Source of the DNA: Benincasa hispida
Lineage: Eukaryota > Streptophyta > Magnoliopsida > Cucurbitales > Cucurbitaceae
Direction: 5' to 3'
DNA length: 64,000 bases
Assembly (NCBI RefSeq): GCF_009727055.1
Contig: NC_052357.1
Coordinates: 20,594,908 to 20,658,907, forward strand
Position 1 is the first letter of the stretch. Every line of letters starts with the position of its first letter. The notes beneath the pieces are model-generated. The model worked only from the letters and a program-made list of their open reading frames with translations, was not told the DNA's origin and made no database searches. A program made the translations under genes and the position numbers. Positions 35,601 through 44,839 of this stretch are shown one piece after another.

Positions 35601-37708
35601 AACAAATAACTGAAGGAACTCTTAACGAAGAGCATCAATGAGCGTGTTCGGATCTTTCTGATTTCATCACCGAAATACAAAACATACATTCCAACAGACA
35701 GTTAAGCAAATTAACACTAATTAACGGCATGCTTCGAACAATAAAATACAAGGGAAAGAGTTCTTGTACCACTTGAAGACTCTCTTCAAACGTCGAACTC
35801 AGAAGCAACGGAAGAACCTCTACTCGAACTCTATTGCCCAACACACTAGTCGGTTGCAGCAGCACGATCGTCTACAGGAACAGCAACTACACGAACAGTC
35901 ACGAACAAGTGAACAGCAGGGACGACACTACCAATTGGAGCCCTTAGTATTCTCGGAGTGAGAATCCAAAGTGTGGTCTTTAGTGAATTTGATAGAGGTT
36001 AGAGAAAAGACAGATCGTGTAAATGATAAGCAAGTGGGAAAGAAATAACTATCGCATAGCAAGTGTGCTTATCGTTTAGAATAAGCTACACGATCGTGTA
36101 GGTTTTACTAAGCGATCGTTTAATAAATAGTAGATGATTGTTTAGAAAACGTGGCACGCTATGCGATCGTTTAGGAAAGCTAAGCGATCGTTTAGGAACG
36201 GGCATGCGATCGTTTAGGCGCTGGTATGCGATCGTTTAGACAATGAGCTACTATCGCATAGGCTTTCAAGCTAGGCGATCGTTACATTTTCACACCGATT
36301 GCGAATTTTCGAACTTTTTGCAAAATGAAACAAATTTTAATTTTATTCTTCGGTTACGATAACCGACTTCAGATTCTCTCACTAACGCTCGACAGAGGAG
36401 AGATTTTCAGCCAATTATCATATAATTAACCAATTTATATATAATTTTATTTATATCTAATTGATATAAATCGTATTTATATCTAATTTCCTCCAAAATA
36501 ATTTATCTCATACATTTAGCCAATTATATCATATATAATTAACCAGTTAAATTATATCATATATAATCGAGCTCCCTCTTGTCAATTTGAACATTTTAAA
36601 CTGACCCAAACACTGATTCTCGACTTTATCCAAGCTACCCAGGGAACCTAATAGACCTATGGCTCGAAGCTCCAACGGTACGTGAATAGTTGACTAAACT
36701 CTTTAGCCACGAGATCCACCATCCGTTAACTGTCAGGCATTCCACTAAAGACCAACAGCTGAACTCTTCTTAAACCACCACAGATATATTTCTGTGTCAT
36801 TCGGATATAACCAATCATGGAGTATGATAACCACTTCACAGACTTGCTCGTAAAGTTTCCAAACTGGGCCAGATTACCTTATTTTGCCCGCTGTATTTAC
36901 ATCTCATCTCCTTAAAGTACCACCGATTGCCCTAATGACATACAAGATAGTCCAACTATGTATGAAACACCTCTCGAGCCAAAGAAGGTGTGGGCGCCAA
37001 TCGTCAATGCCCTGGATTCAGTCCTTAAGAGAGCTATCTATCTAAACTTGCCCTACTTTCGGGCGAGGAGTGAATTCCATCTTGTGTAGCTGAGTCGCAG
37101 CTCCAAATCAGACAAATCCCCAAAATGGTAGGTTTGAGTCGGCGACTGGCCACATCGCACGCCATACAATCAAAGGACCGCCCTCAATGGAAGGCGTTCC
37201 CAACTCACTCAGGATTGAGGTCATGTACCTAGGTCATCTTAGGTGAATGAAGTCTCTATCATGAACGGGGTTATATTAGCGAGACGTAACACTTCAATGG
37301 TCAGGTCTTATACAAACTCTTTGTATAGGACACCCCCGCTCGCATGTCCCTTACATGAATGATCATGATCAGATCATCTATGACAAGTCACAATACTTGT
37401 GACCATTCCACAAAGCGGGCCACATCCATAGCGTTACCAGGATAAGGTTTCCCTCCTATATCAATATACTACAAACCATTTTGGTTATCACTCAAGACAT
37501 GATCCACTTGTATGTCACCACATACATGCTCAAGTTACATATAGATAATCAGAGATTTTATGTTTATTGGTTTGTGGTAAAGAAAATAAAACATACAGCT
37601 GAGAAAAATCAAAATGTGAAGTAAATATCATATATTATACAACACAAACGTTCGTACAAACAGTTTACAAACTATAGGACAAGAGACTTTAAGGCATCAA
37701 CCCCAACA
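35600..37708 (-). mobile_element. C4 3' LTR
   Basis: About 2.1 kb, matching the length of the C3 LTR (2164 bp). The low end is approximate. It shares ordered blocks with C3 (for example 36,690-36,760 versus 54,445-54,540). It contains a cluster of CGATCGTTTAG-like words at about 36,010-36,285. The ORFs in it (35635-35961, 37689-37919) are not recognisable. Confidence 0.8.
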
Positions 37709-37812
37709 ATCTCCCACTTGTTCTAAAGTGAAGTGGGGTGTACATAAAACTAGTACAAAACAATAAACTAGGCCATAAAAGCCTAGTACAAGAAAATCTC
37801 CCACTTGCCCTA
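37709..37812 (-). promoter_or_regulatory. C4 polypurine tract, duplicated
   Basis: Minus-strand AAGTGGGAGAT occurs at the LTR border (37709-37725) and again 87 bp further inside (37796-37812). Confidence 0.7.
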
Positions 37813-37825
37813 GTCCAGCCGCAAG

Positions 37826-38173
37826 CGATCCTGTAGACCCATGCTCCATAGATGACCTTCAAACACTGTAGCCATGAGAGCCTTCGTAAACAGGTCAGCA
37901 ACATTGTGCTCCGAAGCAATCTTCGTGACGATCACGTCCCCTCGATGCACTATCTCGCAGATCAGATGACACTTCTGCTTTATGTGTTTGCCACACTTGT
38001 GACTCCCAGCTCCTTGTAGTTCACCACTGTCCCATTATTATCCCAATAAAGAGTAATGGGCCTTGACATATCTGGAACAACTTCCAGTTCTGTCAAGAAT
38101 TCCTAAGTCAGATGGCTTCCTTAGCAGTTTTGCAAGCCGCTACGTACTCCGCCTCCATAATGGAGACGACTTT
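37826..38173 (-). pseudogene. C4 RNase H C-terminal remnant
   Basis: Clearly homologous to C3 RNase H (55,460-55,849). Shared blocks include caacattgtgctccgaagc and the region encoding an EAEYVA-like site near 38,130-38,160. Frame broken. Confidence 0.75.
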
Positions 38174-38305
38174 CTTAAAAGTTTCCATGCATCATCTACA
38201 ATAAAAAAATAAAATAAAAATCTAACTTAAAGATACAAAAAGGATAAAGGAAGGAGAAGAACTAACAGCCACTCCTCAGCCTCCATCAAATTTTGCATCC
38301 AGTTT
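38174..38305 (-). repeat. L1-type LTR remnant, left of G3
   Basis: The stretch from 'ctacaataaaa' to 'cagcctccatcaaattttgcat' aligns with 48,585-48,690 (tttacaaccc... cctccatcaaatttggcat). G3 inserted in it at 38305/38306; the continuation is at 44,204. Confidence 0.65.
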
Positions 38306-38742
38306 TGTAACGACCCGACCTCATAGGACTCAAGATAGATCGTTACTAGATACATACATGCATGGAACTTAAAACGATGCCCTTTTACAGTGAAATAAAT
38401 TTTAAATAAATAAGATAAATTTAAAAGATCTCCATTAAATTCAAATATTAAAAACAAATGATAAGGTACCCATAAATCATAAATGATAATAAATAGGTCT
38501 GAAAAAAAAATCTTAACAGCATGTTTCAAACATCAAAACTGACAGTTGAAAAACATGAAAAGAAATCTAAATATCATGAGTGGAAGCATAAAACTGGTCC
38601 TCAATGGCTTGTTTATACATTCCTCTTATCATTCACCATGCGTCCCTGCCCTTACCTGAAACATAAACATGAGAAAGGGTGAGTATAAAATACTCAGTAA
38701 GTAACCCCACTATTGGGGTCAGGCTAGGCATCTATGTGCTCT

Positions 38743-38761
38743 AGATGTGTATAAGAGACAG
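38743..38761 (+). other. Tn5 mosaic end (sequencing adapter)
   Basis: AGATGTGTATAAGAGACAG, an exact 19-bp Tn5 mosaic end as used in Nextera libraries. The other LTR (about 42,300) reads 'ctctaaatacctacc' at this point. Confidence 0.95.
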
Positions 38762-38876
38762 GCCTACCTCTGGTGGGATGTAAGCACTCCCCTAGTCCTC
38801 ATGGGACACATACATACATGAATAACTAAATTTCATCCTACTGTAGTTAGGTATACCCACTAACTCTAGTAATTCC

Positions 38877-39125
38877 CGTAGGTCCCACAACCTCTGGTGA
38901 ATCTCGAAGGAAACCACCACCTCTAGTGAATCCCGAAGGAAACACAACCTCTAGTGGATCACAAAGGAAACAACCACCTCTAGTGAATCCCAAAGGAAGA
39001 ACATTCTTTAGTGCATCCTGAAGGAAACCACCACCTCTAGTGAATCCCGATGGACACATAACCTCTGGTGAATCCCGAAGGAAAGCACCACCTCTAATGA
39101 ATCCCAAAGGACACACAACCTTTAT
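38877..39125. repeat. 30-bp minisatellite in the G3 LTR
   Basis: About eight units of cctctagtgaatcccgaagg plus about 10 bp; counterpart at 42,425-42,590. Confidence 0.9.
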
Positions 39126-39129
39126 TCTT

Positions 39130-39365
39130 AACTAATGGTATCCAGACCGGAGATCAATCTTAGAGAGCACCATAGCTCCCTACAACTGGTCGAACAAATC
39201 ATCAATCTTGGGAAGTTGATACTTATTCTTTATGGTCACTTTATTTAACTCTCCGTAGTCGATGCACAGGCACAATGACCCATCCTTCTTTTTCACAAAC
39301 AACACTAGTGCACTCCATGGTGACACACTGAGGCATATGAAACCCTTATCCAATAAATCTTGCAA
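39130..39365 (-). pseudogene. G3 RT N-terminal fragment
   Basis: [39 protein letters not shown] and KIDDLFDQL, then SKIDLRSGYH in the continuing frame. These are the first RT motifs of Tekay/Del-type chromoviruses. The YxDD box is beyond the deletion. Confidence 0.9.
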
Positions 39366-39584
39366 CTAGGTTTTAAGCTCCCTCAATTTTTCTTGTACCA
39401 TTCTGTATAGAGCATTCAAAATGGGAGTTATGCCTGACTCCAATTCAATAACAAAATCTATCTCTCGCTATGGAGGTAGTCTAGGGAGATCCTCTGGAAA
39501 TACATCTGGAAAGTCTCTAACTACTTGTTTTGAAGTCAAGGTGACTTTAGCCTCTCTAATGTCAACCACACTGGCCATGATACC

Positions 39585-40477
39585 CTAGGCACCTTGGTCA
39601 AATAGTCTATTGGCCTTTAATGCTGAAATCACTTTTGGTAGGACCACAGTCCCGACCCCCTTAAACTTAAAGCTGGTTTCTGTAAGAGGGTTAAAGATGA
39701 CCTCCTTATGGGAGAAATCTATACTGGAATGATTAACAGCTAGCCAATCCATGCTCAGTATCACATCAAAATCACGTATATCTAGAATTATCAAAGTCAC
39801 ATCTAATGTCTGATTTGCTATCTCTACCTGACATGCATTTATCTTTTTAATAGCTAACATGATTTCTCCTGATGGAATGAAAATTGACAAAGCATACTGT
39901 AAAGGATCTGACTCTAACATGGCATATTTTACAAATGTTGAGGATATAAATAAGTGCGAAGAACCAGAGTCAAACAAAACTAAAGCATGGTGCCCCAAGA
40001 TGAGAACTGTACCTATCACAACTGTGCCTAACTTCTTGGCCTCACGCCGAATAGTAGAAAACACTCTACCCTGCTGTTGCTGACGGCTCGGGCCTCTCTG
40101 AAATGAGCTTACAGGCTGGCACCTAATCTCAGGCACGTTTCTCCTTGGGCATTTCTCTAACATATGCCCCTTCAGACCACACCGAAAACAAACTCTAGTA
40201 CCGGCCAGACAAAGCCCCCAATGACGTCTACCACAGGTTTTATAGATCAACTTATCTTCCTTGATAGTTACAACTTAAGAGCTCTGCTATCCCCACTGAC
40301 GTGGAGCATTAACTGCATTCTGGTTCCTTTGCTGAGGCTCAAGAGCCTTTGGCGTAACCTTCCTTTTCTAACCTGTAGAGGTCCCAATTTGAGCGACTTC
40401 CTATACTCTTCTCCTTCTTGGGAGTCAGTATCAATCCTCACAGTGGCCCGAAGTATTGCAGTGTACGTCTTGAGGTC
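39585..40477 (-). pseudogene. G3 gag C-terminus and protease
   Basis: The 221-codon frame 39585-40250 contains CFRCGLKGHMLEKC (CCHC knuckle, CX2CX4HX4C) near residues 18-31, then LVLFDSGSSHLFIS, the gypsy protease site with Asp-Ser-Gly intact, and FDVILSMDWLAVNHSSIDF. The upstream frame to 40,477 is the gag linker. Adapter sequence interrupts the reading at 40478. Confidence 0.9.
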
Positions 40478-40515
40478 CTGTCTCTTATACACATCTAGAT
40501 GTGTATAAGAGACAG
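40478..40515. other. Nextera mate-pair junction adapter, copy 1
   Basis: Two Tn5 mosaic ends head to head: CTGTCTCTTATACACATCT at 40478-40496 followed directly by its reverse complement at 40497-40515. Confidence 0.97.
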
Positions 40516-40562
40516 GCAGAATACGTCTTGAGGTCTAAGGCATGCATCATCCCTCACAGTCC

Positions 40563-40600
40563 CTGTCTCTTATACACATCTAGATGTGTATAAGAGACAG
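40563..40600. other. Nextera mate-pair junction adapter, copy 2
   Basis: The same 38-bp palindrome at 40563-40600. Flanks on each side are diverged versions of the same gag segment (tacgtcttgaggtc). Confidence 0.97.
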
Positions 40601-41850
40601 CTCTTCTCCCTCCTAGAAGACAGCATCAATCCTCACGGCGGCCCGGAGTGTCGCAGCATACGTCTTGAGGTCTAAGGCATGCACCATACCTTGCAATTTG
40701 CTCCTTAGACCCTGGACGAACCTCTCTGTCCTTGCTGCCTCCGCGGCTACCAACTCAGGGACAAAGTGGGACAGCTTATCAAATTCCTACTCATACTTCT
40801 CCACCGACATAACCGCTTGTTTCAAATTCAAGAACTCTGCCTGCTTGTTGTATCAGGTGTTGGCTAAGAAATATTTCTCGTAAAAACGCTCCTTAAACTA
40901 CTCCCATGTTGCAAGTCCTCCCCTGGTATCAATCATTTTCTCCGCTGAACGCCACCAAATCTCTGTGTTGTCCGTCAGCATAAAAATTGCACATTGAAGT
41001 TTGTGCTCTTCCAGGTACCACATCTCTGCTTAGTGGGATCCCTCAACGACCCATCGAAGGGGCGAGGGTCAAACTTCCTGAAATCTCTCAAGTGCTTGGC
41101 TTCATGGGACAGACCCTACATGTTCTAACTTGGCGACTGGGTCTGTTGTAACTAAACTGTGGTACTTGCTCCTTCTGAGCCTGGTTCTGGGCAGTCTGTC
41201 CTGCCATCGTATTACGGATCAACTCCTACAGTCTTTCCATTAGGGAGGATGCAACAACTTCACTAATTATGGCTTCCATCAACTAATCTCATGTAGGTAC
41301 TGAAAACTTTCATTAGTAGGGCATATCTGGCGATGAGGAGGAATCCGTTACTAGACCACAGGGACTACTTANCTGGTTCTGGGCAGTCTGTCCTGCCATC
41401 GTATTACGGATCAACTCCTATAGTCTTTCCATCAAAGAGGATGCAACGACTTCCTAAATTTTTGCCTCCATTGCTTTTTCATCGACTTGAGCCATAGATG
41501 GATTTGAAGCTGTCAGGACAGTCTGACTTCCACCAACTCCCTCTTCTTGCACCCCTGGAGGGGGAGGATCTTGAACTTGTGGATGTTGCACTTAAGGGTC
41601 CCGAACCCTCCTCTAACTGCTTTTCTTGGTCTGAGCTTAGGTGCCATGTCCTGTCATGAACTCACAAATAAGCTCTCTTTCTCTGAGTCTTTCTCAAGAA
41701 AACATGCCATTGAAACTTTACATCAACTAATCTCATGTAGGTACTGAAAACTTTCATTAGTAGGGCATATCTGGCGATGAGGAGGAATCCGTTACTAGAC
41801 CACAGGGACTACTTAGACTTACGTAGTAAGTCAGTCTTCATAACCTCAAA
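40601..41850 (-). pseudogene. G3 gag N-terminal region, decayed and misassembled
   Basis: The minus strand encodes retrotrans_gag-like remnants around 40,700-41,100 in broken frames, including a segment for W-x-x-F-K-E-R-F/Y-like sequence near 40,880-40,900. The region carries a single N and two repeated blocks, so the frame should not be trusted. Confidence 0.6.
41181..41815. other. Duplicated segment around a 1-base gap
   Basis: 41277-41371 and 41721-41815 are identical over 95 bp. 41181-41276 and 41373-41475 are diverged copies of each other. An N sits at 41372 exactly between B and A'. Confidence 0.9.
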
Positions 41851-41851
41851 C

Positions 41852-41868
41852 CTGGCTCTAATATCAAC
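41852..41868 (-). promoter_or_regulatory. G3 primer-binding site
   Basis: Minus strand GTTGATATTAGAGCCAGG, a decayed form of the TGGTATCAGAGCCAGG initiator tRNA-Met site, right after the LTR. Confidence 0.8.
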
Positions 41869-44198
41869 TGTAACGGCCCGACCCTCTAGGACTCATGTTA
41901 GGCCATTACTAAACACATGCATGCATGAAACTTAAAACAAAACCCTTTTATAGTGAAATAAATGTTAAATAAATAAGGTAAATTTAAATTACCTCCATTA
42001 AATTCAAATATTAAAAACAAATGATAGGGTACCCATAAACCATAAATGATAATAAATATGTCTAAAAACAAATCTTAACAGTAAGTTTCAAACATCAACA
42101 CTGAAAGTTGAAAAACATGAAAAGAAATCTAAATATCATGAGCAGAAGCATAAAACTGGTCCTCAGTGGTTCATTCATGGATTCCTCTTATTATTCATTG
42201 GCACGTCCCTGCCCTTACCTGAAACATAAACATGAGAAAATGTGAGTATAAAATACTCAGTAAGTAACCCCGCTACTAAGGTCAGGCTAGACATCTATGT
42301 CCTCTAAATACCTACCTCTAGTGGGACGTAAGCACTCTCCTAGTTCTCATGGGACACATACATACATGAATAACTGAATTTCATCCTACTGTAGTTAAGT
42401 GTAGCATTACCTCTAGTAAGTCCTGTAGGTCCCACAATCTTTGGTGAATCCCGAAGGAAACACCACCTCTAGTGAATCCTGAAGGAAACCACCACCTCTA
42501 GTGAATCCCGAAGGACACACAACCTCTGACGAATCCCGAAGGAAAGCGCCACCTCTAGTGAATCCCGAAGGATGCATAACCTCTAGTTGGCATCTAACTA
42601 CCAGTGAGGACACTATCATGATTTTAGCATCACGAGTATCATAACATGGTTCTATAACATACATATACATCTCGTCATCATAGTTCTATAACATACATAT
42701 ACATCTCGTCATCATAGTCCTATGACATAATATACAGGTCATCATCGTAGTTCTATAACATACATAGACATTTCATCATCGTAGTTCCATAACATACATA
42801 GACATTTCATCATCATAGTCCCATAACATACATATCCATCTCATCATCCTCAAATTCAACAGAATCTCCAAGAATAAAATGTACCTAAATCATGCTAGCT
42901 CTCAAATATCTTTCTGCACATCTATTTTTAAATCCTCATAATAGAAAAGGCATATATGAATATCCAGTTAACAACAATTCTCAATAAATTATAACTATAT
43001 TGCCTGCCATGGGGCAGTTCTAGTAGTAAGATTACTTACCGCTAATCGCAACTTTAGAAACTCGCAAGCTTAGCCTTTTCCTTGCCCAACGAAACCTTGA
43101 ATCAAAACAAAGTAGCAAACAAGCAAATATGAAATTTCAATATCTAAGCACAGTTTCCAAAACCACTAATCCTAAACCAATAGCTTCTCAACAACTTATA
43201 GAAAACCCACGAGATCAAACGTAAATCACCCACAACGAAAACACCAAGGAACCTCAAGATTCTCCCCGAAACTTGAATTTGAACATCCAAACATAATGGG
43301 TAAGTGTGAAACTAAATCAATAGTTTGATTGGCTTTCAAAGGAAACCCCACACACTTACAAAAACCTTACTAAAATCGATGGCAACAAAATTGACCCGAT
43401 GGCAACAGCATGCGGAACTGGCAGAGGAGTGGAGGCAAATGATTGAAGCTCGTCGGCGAGCGACACACGACTGGTGGGAGTTGGATCCGGCCGATTGAGG
43501 GAAGGGTGGCGTCTGGCGCAACACCGAGTCACGAACGACAATCTGAGGTGGATAAATCTGGCATGTTCGACGACTTCACGGTCCAGGCGCACGAGCGAAC
43601 GGGAGACAGTGCTTAAGTTCGGGCTTCATCAGTGAATTCAATGCAGAGGACAAGGGTAAAAAAGCACGGTTAGACGAGGGCGCGAGGGACAACGTTCAAC
43701 TAGACGAAGTCGTGACCCACGTGACTAATGGAAACACAGTGGAGAGAAGGGTCTGGCATGACTGGCGAACGTCCGGTGGTGGCACAGAGGGTGAGCGGCT
43801 AGAGCTGGACGGGGCGGTTGTGGCTCGTGGGCAGCTAGGGCTGAAGCTTCCTGTCGATAGAGAAGATAGAGATATTGGGGGGGTTGTGTTGCACACGAAG
43901 AAGAGGGAAAGAAAGAGATTTTTAAAAGGAAAAATAAAAATAAAAATAAAATAAAATTTTATTTAGTTTTATTTCCTTTTGTTCTTTCCATCTAAACACA
44001 TCTAACTATAAACGTATACATATATGAAATCGTTTCCTCATCCTTTTCAAAATTAAATTCTAAAATTAAAAGTAAATTTCCCAATTTAAAATTAAGTCTC
44101 AAAAACAAACAAAAAATTGCATTTCCCGAAATTCCAAAAATGTCATCAGAATTTGAAATACTAAAATTTCATTAAGAACAAAGTTTTGGGGTGTTACA
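41869..44198 (-). mobile_element. G3 5' LTR (2330 bp)
   Basis: Minus strand starts TGTAACACCCCAAAAC and ends GGCCGTTACA. Includes the 30-bp minisatellite (42,425-42,590), a 34-36-bp tandem array (about 42,630-42,850), and a GC-richer part (43,380-43,900). ORFs in it are open because of repeat lengths divisible by three or by chance. Confidence 0.88.
42630..42850. repeat. Tandem array of about 35 bp, 6 copies
   Basis: Units of the form gttctataacatacatatac followed by atct.gtcatcata. Confidence 0.9.
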
Positions 44199-44203
44199 AG
44201 TTT

Positions 44204-44340
44204 GACCTAAAGAGAAGAGATATATATATAGATTCTATTGAAGCATTGCAATGCTAGGGACAGCATTGCAACACTGTTACACGGATGGCCCTCGAGTGTT
44301 AGGCGAGGGATGTGACACTGGCATATTCATGCATTTTTAA
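44204..44340 (-). repeat. L1-type LTR remnant, right of G3
   Basis: Continues the remnant at 38174-38305 across the AGTTT duplication (gacctaaagagaagagatatat versus accctaaaagagatgaagagatatat near 48,705). Contains gcattgcaatgct/gcattgcaacact palindromic words. Confidence 0.55.
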
Positions 44341-44562
44341 GAATGATTCTAAATCTATTCATGCATGAGTGAGCTAAAGCCTTGCTAGTTAGGCTTGTGC
44401 AACTCGAAAAGGTAATAAGGTCATCAATCCATTTTCCCCCTATTTTGGCTCGATTATCGACTTGAAAAATATCAAACTTGCAAACAAAAGGCAACACTAA
44501 GATAAGGGTGCCTAAATTCACACAAACAAATTTTTAAAAGGCATTTCTTCACCTCTATCCAT

Positions 44563-44645
44563 GCACACACACACACACACTATTTATTTATTATTTATTT
44601 TTTTTTATTTTTTATTTTTTATTTTTTATTTTTTATTTTTTTTGC
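44563..44645. repeat. (CA)n followed by T-rich (TTTTTTA)n tract
   Basis: cacacacacacaca, then repeated tttttta units; low complexity. Confidence 0.9.
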
Positions 44646-44839
44646 AGAAAATTCGGCGTTGCCTAATTTTTTTATGTTTTTTTTTCAAGAAACTAATTTA
44701 CTTTTCTTATCTACTTTTCTATTCACCCACTAGGTCCCTTTTTTTATCCACTTTGTCTATTTTTGCTCTAAAACAAGGTTACTCCCAAGTCAAAAGTGGA
44801 CCTTTCGGGGTGAAAAAAGAAATATAAACCTGATAATAC

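Larger units (their letters stand above)
35600..38173 (-). mobile_element. Copia element C4: 3' LTR and end of RNase H
   Basis: Minus order: RNase H remnant (about 37,826-38,173), two PPT-like tracts, then a 3' LTR from TGTTGGGG at 37708 down to about 35,600. It is a relative of C3. The 5' part is missing, cut at about 38,173 next to L1-type sequence. Confidence 0.82.
38306..39130 (-). mobile_element. G3 3' LTR, truncated
   Basis: Aligns with the low-coordinate third of the 5' LTR (41,869-42,600): TGTAACGACCCGACC versus TGTAACGGCCCGACC, then aaacttaaaac..cccttt. It contains tandem 30-bp units (38,877-39,125) built on cctctagtgaatcccgaagga. Confidence 0.85.
38306..44198 (-). mobile_element. 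Gypsy element G3 (chromovirus-like), internally deleted
   Basis: TSD AGTTT at 38301-38305 and 44199-44203. Minus order: 5' LTR 41869-44198, PBS 41852-41868, gag, protease, start of RT, then a jump into the inside of the 3' LTR (38306 to about 39,130). RT after the GYH residues, RNase H, integrase and the first part of the 3' LTR are missing. The region also carries Tn5 adapter sequence and an N-flanked duplication, so some of its structure may be an assembly product. Confidence 0.88.

Noticed and set aside
38847..39116. Glycine-rich repeat protein
   Set aside because: Lies inside a G3 LTR; the period is a multiple of three, and no start context or domain is seen.
40478..40600. Natural palindromic repeats or a hairpin terminator
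   Set aside because: Identical to the Tn5 mosaic-end pair used in library preparation.
43356..43954. GC-richer ORFs on both strands as a host exon
   Set aside because: They overlap each other, lie inside the G3 5' LTR, and show no recognisable domain.
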